This document shows, one piece after another, positions 53,945 to 64,000 of a stretch of DNA of 64,000 nt. Origin of the DNA: Zopfochytrium polystomum (Eukaryota > Chytridiomycota > Chytridiomycetes > Chytridiales > Chytridiaceae); the NCBI GenBank assembly GCA_025765615.1, contig JAIVFJ010000261.1, forward strand, positions 1 through 64,000, written 5' to 3'. The position numbers and the translations under genes are program-made. Every line of letters starts with the position of its first letter. Positions within the stretch are counted from its first letter, which is position 1. The notes under the pieces were generated by a model. The model saw only the letters and a program-made list of their open reading frames with translations. It had not been told where the DNA came from and searched no databases.

Positions 53945-54114
53945 TTGTGATGCAGCTATTTCCTGGCTCCTTACGGTACCTAGAAACTGCGGACTTGACC
54001 TTGCTAAATCTGGCATATTGTCCCAGGGTCAAAGGAACCAGAAAAAATAGGGTCATTGGGAGTGAAAGGGGCCCAGGGAACAAGACGGCAAGGATGTGAA
54101 GGAATAGTTTTGGG

Positions 54115-54910
54115 TCTTCTCTTTCGCTTCCTTCTGCGATGGCGTGTGCTGAACGCGTGCAGTTTCTTCTCAGTGGGAAAGACGTAGGCCAACGGAACCT
54201 TGCTTCAGTTTCAGCTACAAAATCGGGAAGTAGCGCGGATTCCGTGCGACAGGTAGGGCTTCGTTGATGAAGAAGGACGCCGAGTACGTTTGGATGCTCT
54301 AAAGTCCGAAATTAGCAATGAGTCAATCTTGCATGTCAGGCCTGGAGAAATGGGCGGTGGCGGCGGCGGTTTCGGGGCATCTGGGCAACTGCTCGCCGAC
54401 GTCTCAGACTCGTCGATCATGCAGTAGAAAGAGGTTTCGTCAATCGCACCGAAATGGCGGCGATGCGGGCGTGGACTGGACATCGACGGGCGCTGCGACA
54501 ACCGCGAGTGCGAGGCGTACAACAAAATCTCTATCCACCAAACGACTTCAAGCCGTTCAACTTTGTACTGGACGTTCAAGCGAAATGCCCGATCTGCCGT
54601 ACCAAGATCAAGCTCATCACTTGCTGGTTTTACGGTTGTATATGGAATTTCGAAGGCGTCCAGTCGGGCAACGGCCTCTCAATCAACTCCCCGTGGAAAA
54701 AGGCCCGCGGGGAAAAATATCACCGATTCGATTCCGACGACAAGAAGGGCTCGGTCTCGTGGAACAGCCTTCTTATATCGACTGGAACACTTGGCGATGC
54801 TGCATGCGCAAGATTGGTTCCAAAAAAGCAGATTGTGACGAGTGAAGCTGAAAGATTTCATGACTTCGGTGAGTGTAGCTTGGAATGCAGCATTGTTGCT
54901 CGGGACTGAG
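54115..54910 (+). pseudogene. ubiquitin-like plus C4 zinc-domain protein, frameshifted (arm B)
   Basis: Counterpart of 22245-23275. Here one frame runs unbroken from FNFVLDVQAKCPICRTKIKL through CWFYGCIWNFEG to EKYHRFDSDDKKGSVSWNSL, where arm A has a frame change near the PWKG codons. The upstream frame changes (ubiquitin-like part to GLDIDGRC, and on to the zinc core) are shared, so the gene was probably already damaged before duplication. Confidence 0.6.
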
Positions 54911-55172
54911 ATCGTGCGCCAACGCAACGACACGGTGGGGCCATCGTTTCCACCCGTCTTGCATCAACGAATGGAAATCTCGGTACAACAGTCAAGGATG
55001 CGTTGGCAAACAGCCCGTTGTGCTGTTCGTCTCGTGATAATGAGAAGCTTGAATGATTGGACTGTTTTCTATGCTGGTTCGGCCTGGCCGAGCTCGTCCT
55101 CTTTTCTCACCAACTGTTTCGGTTTTGTAGCTGTTCGTTTTTACAAACAGAAACGTCGTTGTGACGATTTCC

Positions 55173-56841
55173 TCAGATTTCTTTTTCAGAATAAAGGCTC
55201 ATTTCAACCGCAAAAGCCACGGCCAACCGCGAAAATCGCGCCATGTGATCGAACGAAATGTGCGAAACGTCGTCGTTGTCAGTATGCGTGCTACGATAGA
55301 AACAAAAGATATAAGCGCATGTTTGGAGTGCCTGGAGAAGAGGACACAACTCACAAAGGCGACCCGTCGGTCGGAAGCTCTCCTTCAAACATAAAGAGAG
55401 AGGCGTACCCCGCCTGTGTCCATGAAGCGTGGTCAGAGCACGGGTAGCTATCATTCCAACGGTTAGTCTAGTTTAGACATTTAAGTTTTCTGGAGCGCGT
55501 GTTCACTCACCCGCACTGCAGCTCCCTCCATTCCACGCCTGAATACTCCTCGACAAGCTTCTTGAAAAATTCGGACAAGGGCGGGTCGGTCAAGTCCGTC
55601 ACGACGCCAATCACCTCTTGCTTGTCCGGAACCTGGTACCCCGTCATGTCTGCGTGGAGCACGCCGGCGACGTTGATCCCGTCCTTTTTGTACTTGGAGG
55701 AGACTTTCTGGGAGCCGAGAAGGCCGCCTTCTTCGCCGGCGTACCAGTGGAACTCGATTGGCCGCTTTGGGATGAAGCCGGATTGGACGAGGACGCGGTA
55801 GGCTTCGAAGATGGTGGCGGAGCCGGATCCTGATGGTGCAGTCGTTAAGCGCGTTGGGCAGAAAAAAAGATCGCAAGAAAAACTCACCATCGTCATCCGC
55901 GCCGGGGCTCACGCCATTCGTTGGGTTCCACATGTTGACCGCTGTCTGGTTTGTTAGAAAGTCGGGGTCGAAACTCAACTTATGATGAAACAACTCACAG
56001 TCCAAGTGTGCTGACACCACCACCAACGGCGCCGATCTGCCAGCGACAGCATCTTTCGCCTCGATCCGAGCAATGACGGACGACTGGGTCCAGGGATGCT
56101 CAAACTGTCTGACGTTTACCATCACCTCACTCGTGGATCCCTTCGCCACCGCCAGCGCTTGAGACAGAATCCAGTTGGACGCGTTCGCCCCGGATTCCGT
56201 CTGAAAGTAGCGCGTCTTGAAGCTAGTCGTCAGCATCGTCAGCCACGTTGTAAGGGCATCGACGGACACGTTCGCGGCGATGGGTGCGACGATGGCTTGC
56301 TGTGTGGGGGCGGTGGGATGGCCTTTTTTGACTCTTTAGCAGCTGTTCGTGGCAGATCGAAGGTTTCGTTGAAGATACACCCTCACCTGCGAAGCTCTTG
56401 ACAACGGTCGACGCCTCAGCCAAATCGGCATCCCGATCTGTAACATCCATGAAACGAACTCGTTGGCGGATGAGGTGCAGGATCTGGAGTCAACCGGGTT
56501 AGCTAAAAGTGGTGGGCTGGGGCTGAAACGATCATCCTACAAACCTCATCCTCGGCCATCCACCGCTCCTCCCGCTCCGACAACGCGACGCGGCGGAACC
56601 CAGCTGCAACCATCGTGTCCGCGTCGGCATCGTGGCAACCGCGACCGACGCCTGGTCCCGTCGGCGTCCACATCGCGCGGCGGTGGGGCTCCATGACGAC
56701 TGTCCTCGCCGCGTGCAAGATCTGCGTCGCACGGTGAAAGGTGCGCGCTGCATCGCCAAGCAGGAGGAGCACCAGTAGCGCGAGGAGCACGAGCGGATGG
56801 AAGATCCTGCCGGTGGGTGAAGTACTGCTATCCTTCGTCAT
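55173..56841 (-). CDS. M28-family metallopeptidase (arm B copy)
   Basis: Inverted copy of 20258-21926, with exon positions equal to 77099 minus the arm A positions: 56545-56841, 56387-56483, 55999-56295, 55888-55941, 55511-55829, 55355-55447, 55173-55290. All M28 metal and catalytic motifs (SAHLD, GADDDGSGS, GEEGGLLGSQ, SDHASW, THTDND) are kept. There are a few amino-acid changes, mostly in the stretch after the signal anchor (HAARTVVMEPHRRAMWTPTG) and single changes elsewhere. Just upstream of the ATG this arm lacks 12 bp present in arm A. Both copies appear functional, giving this locus a two-fold peptidase dose. Confidence 0.94.
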
Positions 56842-56936
56842 TGCGGGGGTCGTGTGGCACCGGCAATTGGACCCGTTTCAATTTTATTACCCGCGTTTCA
56901 TCCCCCCCGTCCCCTGATGGGAACTTCTTTGACCGA

Positions 56937-57281
56937 TCAAGCCCCATCGTCAGCGAACGCCTCCAACTTGGTTGTGATGTGGTGGATCTCGCTGCAGATG
57001 AGTAAGGTCAGCTCGGCTGCGAAGAAAACAATTGAGGCTGCGACAATGAGGACGGCGGCTTGGAGTCTGATTGCGTACGAAGAGCCACGGAGGTTCGCTT
57101 GGTGTTGTTTCTGGTGGCCGTGCTGTGTTTGCTTCTCGTATGCAGCGTGCTAGTAGCATCTGTCTCTGTGCTCGCCGCCGCTGCTGCAGGGGTTGGCGCT
57201 GGGGTTGGCGCTGGGGTTGACGCTGGGGTTGACGCTGGGATTACAAGCCTGTTGGAGGAGCGGCTGGCGTTCTTCGTCCAT
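56937..57281 (-). pseudogene. small membrane-protein paralogue with in-frame stop (arm B)
   Basis: Inverted copy of 19802-20146 with the same start, Asn-Pro-Ser repeats, in-frame TAG and downstream membrane helix. That the stop is shared suggests it is old, or that the true gene model differs from a simple ORF. Confidence 0.5.
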
Positions 57282-57967
57282 CAGTTATTCTCTCCTGTTT
57301 CCAAGCGGTGCTCGCTCAGTGATACCTCACACGCCCAGACCCTTGAAGCCCAAAAAGAAAGAGTTTTTTCTTTCTTACAGTGCAACGTTTCCTTGTGGTT
57401 TTTGGGTGAAACATGAGAGTTGCAGAACCAACCCCACCGCCGTCGCAGCGGCGCACCACCATTTTCAGCCGCCAAGACGCAGCCCGTTTGCCGTCACCGT
57501 GAGATCCGCATCGCGAGCCGCCTCTGCCGCGTCGATTTCTGCAATCTGTCGGCGCAGCACTGACGCAGTTTCATGTTTAAAATATATTCCGTGGGTATCT
57601 CTCTCCAAGCACAAAGCCCTCCCAAGTTTTCCGCCGTTTCCACCGACTGAACAACAAGTCGTTTTCGAGTCGGGTGTTTGGGGCTGCGACCATTGGCTGC
57701 ACATTGATCGAGTTATTGACAGTCGCCGATCTTCGCTGTGCTGGCATCCGGTCGGCCGGGCGTAGAGCCGGACAAATTGGAGCGAAGCGGAACCGGCGGC
57801 AGAGAAATAAGCTGAAAAGCGGGCGTCAAGCGCAATAATAACATGTTCGAGTGCCTCAACATCAACGTGGATCTATTTACAGTTTCAGTGCTGCCCCTCA
57901 ATGACTGAATCTTCCACACTTCCCCCCAAACCGTCAGATCAACCCTTACGCAATACCCACGCGGACA

Positions 57968-58555
57968 TCAGTACCATTCGGCGCCAAGAGCGGCGCTGCC
58001 ACTGCTTGAGCCTCTTGGCTCTTCAATTTCAATCCGGGGTCAGTCGGCCTTGGAACGTAGGCGCGGCGGACGTGGGAGCGACCGAGGTTCCTCTGGCACC
58101 TCGGCAAAAGAACCTCCACCGTACCCCTCCGGCTCTCCGACATTCCAGCTTGCACCCTCGTTCAAAAAGCCAAGACGCGAACCACCCGCCTCTGCGAGAT
58201 CCGCCACACCCGCCGCCTCGGCCAGCGCGTTCATCTCAGCAATGTGATGGCTTAGAACAAAAGCGGCATGCAAGATGACGAATGTGACGACAAGGACGAC
58301 GATGGAGGCGGCGGTGAGGATCGCGGTTTGAGTCTTGCGGGTGGACGTCGGGCAGAGCAGCGACTCTGGATCGCGTTGTTGTGGCGTGTGGGTGTCGCCG
58401 CATCGGCAGGATTCGCAGTGGGGAGGGTGGTAGGTTCGCTCCGCTGGCGAGTGTGCTTGGCAAAGATCGGAACCGTCGACGGTGTCGTCGTCGTCGCCCT
58501 CGCTGGCGGTGTCGAGGCTGGACAGGAGGGCGTGCTTCTCTTCGTCTTTGTCCAT
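57968..58555 (-). pseudogene. small single-pass membrane protein, truncated by nonsense codon (arm B)
   Basis: Inverted copy of 18510-19097. At the Ser codon after SKAD the triplet TCA of arm A is TGA here (58040-58042), ending the protein at 171 instead of 195 residues. The rest of the frame down to 57968 is still open and alignable. The membrane helix is kept, so the shorter protein might still be made. Confidence 0.65.
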
Positions 58556-59390
58556 CGCTGCGTGGCTTTTTGTGTGTGTATGTGCGTGCGTGTGCGTGTG
58601 TGTGGAGAGAGAGAAGATCGCGGGCCAGCTGTTACTTATGCAGGTCCCTATTTATTTGTTTCCAATTCTTTTTACCCTTTTTTCATCGAAAAGAAAGTCT
58701 TGGCTGCAAGCCGCTGCTTCTTGGCGCACACAATCCATGATTGCGTGTGCAATTGAGTACTTGACAAAACAAAACAAAAAAAAAAGGAAAAAAAAAAAGA
58801 AAACGAAGAAAAAAAAAATTAAGAAAATTTCTCATGCCGACGCGGAACTGAAACACTTGGCAAACATAAATTCTGTACCGGCATAGACGACGGCAGAGTG
58901 CGGCATTTGATCCAATCAGGGCGCAGACCAAAAATCTACAGATTATGTAAGCCAAAATCGCCACCCCCATCACTGCTGTGTCGACCAACAGCGCTCTTCC
59001 CAACCAACAAACACTGGCTTTTGGAGGACAAGGGCGGGAGCTAAACGGCGCCGAGCTCACTGAAAACGGGAAACAAGTATTGAGATGTTCGCATTGCTTG
59101 GGCGTGACTGGGCATTGCGACGGCGGGCCTTCATACATTTTATTCGCAATGAGGGATTGCATTGCTTGCTTTCCTATTTGTTCACCCTTTTTATTCTTGT
59201 ACTTGGTTAAACTGGTCGCTCCACATTCTTTACAAGATCTTGCCACTTTGTTACTTTATCGATAAAAGAAAAAAAGTCATCTCCCTGAAAGATTTATATT
59301 GCCGTTCTCGTCATTGCTGCCGTCCAAGCCTTGACAGTCTCCGCAGGTTTATGCGCAAGTCTTCATCTGAAACGCAACTTTCATGTGAAA

Positions 59391-59463
59391 CGAGCGTGCC
59401 AGGGGTCGAACCTGGAATCTCTTGATTCGTAGTCAAGCGCGGTAACCATTTTGCCACACGCCC
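59391..59463 (-). tRNA. tRNA-Arg (anticodon ACG), arm B copy
   Basis: Minus-strand copy of 17586-17658 with identical acceptor (GGGCGTG/CACGCTC), anticodon loop and T-arm. Confidence 0.93.
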
Positions 59464-59804
59464 TTGGTGCTGAGGGGTGTTTGCTGGTACACTAGCTTTT
59501 CTTGAAGCCTTACTTTGATCTTGGCTTGTTGGGTTGGAATCTGCTCACAATGCATTCCTTTGAAGAGTAAAAATGAGTTAAAATGACATTTGCGCTGGTC
59601 CTGGTTCTGTTGACACTTCTCCTGCTTTTGACACGGCACGACCGCTTGGAGGTGGTTTTAGGCTTCGCTGGCGAGGACAATGCGATTAGAATCACACTCA
59701 ATGGGTTCAGAGAAATGTTGAACCAGGGCAGTTCACAGCAGCTCCAGGTCAGCTGACTGTTGTCTGAACCAATGTTGAACCAGGAACTGGTTGACTTGAA
59801 ATGT

Positions 59805-61156
59805 GTGAGACTGTGCTCTCTAACTCCTCACCTAGGGCTATAGGTGGAAACTAGAGCATGGACCTAAACACCAATCCTGACTAATGAAAAGGGGCAAAAG
59901 GAGGGTGTCTAGGGGCACTAGACAGGAAAGTGTATTTGGAGTCTTAAAAAGCCCAAGAAAAACACAAATAAATCTCTAACACAAAAGAGGGGTTTCTCAC
60001 ACCAAAGCATGAAACAGACACAATCACAAAAGAAAGCATAATCCTCTGGTGCAAGACACAGAAGGGTTTCATCTGGGGCACAAGGCCAAAGCCAAGTTAG
60101 ACCAGAGACAGAACCGACTTGATCGGTAAGACCGACTGAATCGGTAAGGGGAGTGACAAGCCACTACAACCCATCAAAAGAAACAACAAAAGAAATAAAC
60201 AACAAGTCAAACCCTGAGTTGGAGGGGGTTGGAGAGACAAAGGGCAGACACAAGGAACAGTTAGTGTGCAGAGGTGCCTGTTGAACCCAATCAGAACTGT
60301 TTTCCACTTAACAGAACCAGACACAACTTGTCTCACTCCAAGGAGAGTGTTCCAACTCAATCCAAGGAAGAGGGTGCAACCAGGGTGGGAGACAGTGGGA
60401 CTCTTCTTGCTCCATCCTACCAGGAGACAGACCTCTGCCTCACCAGGCCAGAGAGAATAACCTGTCTTAGAAGCAAGGAAGGTCAATACCCACTCCCACA
60501 CACAAGGAAGACACCAAAGACAACCACAGGTATTAGCATGAAAGGAAGAGGGTCTGAACCCAGCGAACCAGGCCCACCAAAGGCCAAAGGAACCATCACC
60601 AGGGACAGGGAGGAATACCAGAGAGACCATACCACCACATAATACCTGACCAGCCAACTCATTCATATCACCTTGAGAGACCTGGATTTGAAGTGATGTA
60701 TTGACAGGAACCGGCGAGGCACTACCACAGTTTTACCCTCCCACCGTCCATCATCAAGTAGCTCCTACCCCAGACCAGCCTAAACAGTATGTGCAGAATG
60801 GTGAGGTGCACTGGGACTTGAACCCAGCACACTGCCATAAATGGCCAAGAGAACCAATTCTCCTGTCACACACCAGGGGACTGCCACCCCCAGCTCATAC
60901 ACACAGTCAGAGAAGGAATAAGGGCAGGCAAGAAGACTTCAGGTACAGGTTCTAAGGGGCAACAAGAATGGGGGTGGGCTGCTTAAATAGGAGAGGGTTG
61001 GAATCAGCAGGGTGAAGGAAGAAGGAAGGGAAAAGAGGGGAAAACATATACAAAAGAACAAAACAATAAATAAAACAACAAAGAAGAGAGAGGAGGAGTG
61101 AGTCACCAAACAATGGGGCTGAGCCATCAAACAAGGAAGACAGCTCAGAAAATCAT
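59805..61156. repeat. unclassified repeat R2, copy 3 (interrupted)
   Basis: Begins TGTGAGACTGTGCTCTCTAA at the edge of arm B and follows R2 copies 1 and 2 with many small changes. It is cut at 61156 by the LTR of the next element, so its right part lies outside the window. Confidence 0.75.
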
Positions 61157-61509
61157 TGTTATGAATCACCCTCTGGAAACCTCTGGAACCTTCTAGAACA
61201 TTCCTTCATGGAACCTTCTGGAACCTTCTGGAACCTTCTAGAACATTCCTTCATGGAACCTTGTGGAACCTTCTGGAACCTTCTTTGCTTTCCTGACTTG
61301 TCTTGTTGTCATTGGTATCATTGGTATCATTGTATTACTAATTGCTCTTTCTGGAACTTTCTTGGAGTCTTGACAAGGAACACTCTCAAAAGGTATAAAA
61401 GGGGGATGGGGGACCTGTCCCATCCCTCAAGTGAATTATTGTTTCCAATACAATCATCACTCCTCTCAGTTCCTTGTCTGCCTTGTCCTGTCCTGCCCTG
61501 TTCCTGACA
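61157..61509 (+). repeat. 5' LTR, 353 bp
   Basis: TGTTATGAATC...CCTGACA. It is about 44 bp longer than the 309-bp LTRs because a segment containing ctggaaccttctagaacatt is tandemly repeated. A TATA-like tataaaag lies near 61396. Confidence 0.92.
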
Positions 61510-61549
61510 TCATAATTCACTTCACCCTCTCCCACTACTCTCTGCCATC

Positions 61550-62473
61550 ATGTCTGACCCAAACAACACCTTCCCTGATGCAACTGCCTTCCAAGCCTTG
61601 ATGGACCAATTACAAGCCCTTTCAAGACAGACACACCAACTTCAAGAACAAGTCCTTCACCAGCAGCACCAGCTTCAACAACAACTTCACCAACAAGAAC
61701 ATCAAGCTCTTCCCCTGCCCCAAGCCAACCAAGCAAGAGAGCCCAAGGTTCCCAGCCCTGACAAGTTCACTGGGCTGGCCAAAGACCTTAGGAACTTTAT
61801 GGCCACTGTGGAGAATGTCATCCTTCTCCAACCTTCAAGATTTCCCAGTGAGCAAGTCAAGGTTCTTTTCACAAGCACCCTCCTGTCTGGTCAAGCTCAA
61901 TCATGGTACAGATCTCTCCCAAGCACACCCACCACCCTGCAAGAGCTCTGGGAGGGGCTGGAAGCTACCTTTGGTGACCCCTACGCATCTTGGACAGCAA
62001 GATCCAAGCTCAAGCATATCAAGCAAGGAAAGCAATCTTGTGTGGCCTACACCAACCAATTCAAGCAACTAGCCAGAGACTCTGGATACAATGATGCAGC
62101 TCTGATGGAGCTGTACCATGATGGTCTCCATGAGTCTATCCAAGACATGCTCTCCCAGTCTCTGCACATCCCTGAGACCTTGGAAGAGTACATTCTCCTT
62201 GCCATCAAGATTGACAACAGACTCTACTCCAAGAGGCTGAAGCAAAGACAAGTAGGAACTACATCAAGACCTACCCCAGTTCCTCAAGCTCTTACAGTTC
62301 CTGAACCCATGCAAGTGGATGCAGTTGAGACACTTCCTAAGGGTCCTCTGAGCCAAGAGGAGAAAACAAGGAGGGCCCAGCAGGGACTGTGTTTTTACTG
62401 TGGCTCCAAGGAGCATGCTGTCAAGGACTGCCCAAGGAAGAAGCACCCAAACTCCCAGGTCCAGGCTCACTGA
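61550..62473 (+). CDS. Gag of Ty3/Gypsy element
   Basis: 307 residues, same start, length and readable protein sequence as the Gag at 12924-13847: Gln-rich N-terminus, capsid-like core, and one CCHC knuckle ([14 protein letters not shown]). Start ATG 61550 lies 40 bp after the LTR. Confidence 0.93.
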   Translation: MSDPNNTFPDATAFQALMDQLQALSRQTHQLQEQVLHQQHQLQQQLHQQEHQALPLPQANQAREPKVPSPDKFTGLAKDLRNFMATVENVILLQPSRFPSEQVKVLFTSTLLSGQAQSWYRSLPSTPTTLQELWEGLEATFGDPYASWTARSKLKHIKQGKQSCVAYTNQFKQLARDSGYNDAALMELYHDGLHESIQDMLSQSLHIPETLEEYILLAIKIDNRLYSKRLKQRQVGTTSRPTPVPQALTVPEPMQVDAVETLPKGPLSQEEKTRRAQQGLCFYCGSKEHAVKDCPRKKHPNSQVQAH

Positions 62474-64000
62474 GGGGCAATTCCCTGGACCCTCCTCCAA
62501 GCTGCCCCTGTTTCATCACCACCACCAGCACCACAAACACCTCAGATTCCAAGCCCCACCAACTCACCATGGATGTCAAGATTCAACTCTCACCCAAGTC
62601 AACCATCACAACCAAGGCCCTTATAGACTCTGGATCATCCTGCAACATCATTGATGCCACCCTTGCCAAGTCTTGTGCCATTCCCACCATCAAGAAATCC
62701 ACACCCCTCAAGGTCCACTTTGCCAATCATGCTCTGTTCAAGGAAATCAGCCATGAAACCAGGCTAAACCTCCACATCCAAGACTTTCCACCATCCATGG
62801 TCAACCTGGAAGTATTGGATCTTGGCTCACCCACATTCTCTGTCATCCTGGGATTACCATGGCTGCAAGCCCAGAACCCTGACATTGATTGGGTCACTGG
62901 TCAAGTCCAACCTCCACCAATTGGAACAGTCACCCAAAACTCAAGTCAAGCCCCCAAGTCTCATGCTCTCAAGCCCTTGATTCAAGATTCACAGCCAGCC
63001 AAGACTCAAGTTCCACAGTTCACAGTTCACAGTCAAGATTCAAGTAGAGCTCATAGAGCTCACAGTCATGGCCAAGACTCTAGTTCACAGAACCCACAGT
63101 CAAGGATTCAAGTACCACAGTTCACAGTCCACATTCAAGATTCAAGTTCCACAGCTCACAGTCTTTGCCAAGAACAGAACTCTCAGTCAAAGATTCAAGA
63201 ATCACAGTTCCCAGTCAAGAATTCAAGCCCCACTGCTGAGGAGCACAACAACCTGGACCCATCAGACCTTTTGCTGGCATCCAAGCTACCAAAAGAATAT
63301 CTCCCTTATGCTGATGTGTTTTCCAAGACCAAGGCAGACCTGCTACCAGCTCAGAGGCCTTATGACTGTGAAATCCCACTCAAGGATGAAACTTGCAGCC
63401 CACCTTTCAAGCCACTGTACCACCTCTCTCCACCAGAAGCCAAGGCCCTCCAAGAATACATTGAAGAAATGCTGAACAAGGGATTCATCCAACCTTCCAA
63501 GTCACCAGCTGGAGCTCCCATCTTTTTTGTCAAGAAGAAGGATGGGGGGCTGAGACCCTGCGTGGACTACAGAGATCTCAATGAGATGACAGTCAAGAAC
63601 CGCTATCCACTGCCTCTCATCTCTGAATTACTGGACAAACTGAGCCATGCAAGGATATTTTCCAAGATTGACCTCAGAGGTGCCTACAATTTGGTCAGAA
63701 TTAAGCCCCAGGATCAATGGAAGACTGCCTTCAGATGCAAATACGGTCACTTTGAGTACTTGGTTATGCCCTTTGGACTTACCAATGCTCCAGCTATTTT
63801 CCAAGGCATGATGAATGACATCTTCAGGGATATTCTGGACCTTTTTGTCATTGTCTACCTGGATGATATCCTGGTATTTTCATCTGACACTGCAAGCCAT
63901 ATGGGACATGTCAAGACTGTCTTGGAGAGACTCAGACAGCATCACCTCTATGCAAAGCTGGAGAAGTGTGAATTCCACAAGACCTCCATTGAGTTTTTGG
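62390..64000 (+). CDS. Pol: protease and reverse transcriptase (incomplete at window edge)
   Basis: Open in the -1 frame relative to gag and overlapping its end, implying ribosomal frameshifting; the first in-frame ATG is 62569. Protease motif [15 protein letters not shown] with ILGLPWLQ, a Ser/Gln-rich linker, then reverse transcriptase: [49 protein letters not shown] (first catalytic Asp), [11 protein letters not shown], and [10 protein letters not shown] (YxDD). The frame is open to base 64000, so RNase H, integrase and probably the chromodomain lie beyond. Confidence 0.93.

Larger units (their letters stand above)
53890..59802 (-). repeat. inverted duplication, arm B, main part
   Basis: Reverse match of 17242-23493. 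Gene order reversed: tRNA-Pro half, zinc-domain pseudogene, M28 peptidase, small membrane proteins, tRNA-Arg. It stops at cttgaaat immediately before R2 copy 3. Confidence 0.95.
61157..64000 (+). mobile_element. Ty3/Gypsy-type LTR element with reverse transcriptase (runs off right edge)
   Basis: 5' LTR, gag and the protease-reverse transcriptase part of pol are present and open, in plus orientation, inserted into R2 copy 3. It is the same family as the deleted element at 11104-14196 but keeps reverse transcriptase, so it may be an autonomous relative. The integrase and 3' LTR are outside the window. Confidence 0.93.

Overview
The window is eukaryotic nuclear DNA, most likely from a chytrid-type (early-diverging) fungus. 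Host genes are G+C rich and split by short introns (about 40-160 nt, GT-AG with a few GC-AG). The tRNA genes are eukaryotic in form. A repeat protein family with the unit 'LQWWKDSGL' recurs in intact and broken copies; I associate that family with Chytridiomycota, from memory and not from a search.

Layout. 1-6 kb: two tandem minus-strand cytochrome P450 genes, a P450 relic, a WWKDSG-repeat fragment, and a chimeric gene joining a WWKDSG-family N-terminus to an Spt16 C-terminus. 6.9-9.3 kb: a class II aldolase/adducin-like gene, tRNA-Ser(CGA) and tRNA-Ala(CGC). 9.6-17.2 kb: a repeat block. An unclassified ~2.2-kb repeat ('R2') is interrupted by a complete but internally deleted Ty3/Gypsy element with a 5-bp target-site duplication, followed by a solo LTR. 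17.24-24.47 kb (arm A): tRNA-Arg, small membrane proteins, an M28 peptidase, a pseudogene, tRNA-Pro and a piggyBac relic. 24.5-26.5 kb: a second R2 copy. 26.5-40.4 kb: tRNA-Ser, a WWKDSG gene, a dTDP/UDP-glucose 4,6-dehydratase, two cytochrome b561 genes, a multi-pass membrane protein, a small OST4-like gene and another tRNA-Ser. 40.73-59.80 kb: an inverted second copy of arm A. 59.8 kb to the end: a third R2 copy interrupted by a Ty3/Gypsy element that runs off the window.

The main discovery comes from comparing the two arms. In the inverted copy the tRNA-Pro(AGG) gene is split in its T-loop, and 12,106 bp (41784-53889) lie between the halves, flanked by the 5-bp repeat GAACC. Arm A keeps the empty site, so both ends are defined to the base. 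The inserted element encodes a C2H2 zinc-finger protein next to its left end. It also encodes an eight-exon protein with a Crypton-like tyrosine-recombinase core (HxxR...GW...Y) and a long C-terminal extension. A third gene encodes a SAP plus RuvC-fold Holliday-junction resolvase of the Cce1/Ydc2 type. About 5.3 kb of low-complexity sequence without a convincing gene sits between the first two. A recombinase and a junction resolvase on one tRNA-targeted eukaryotic element is the strongest candidate here for an undescribed system.

The inverted arms also give a natural comparison of gene decay. The M28 peptidase is open in both copies with no net length change. The small membrane protein has a nonsense codon in one copy. 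The piggyBac relic and the zinc-binding pseudogene carry different lesions in each arm.
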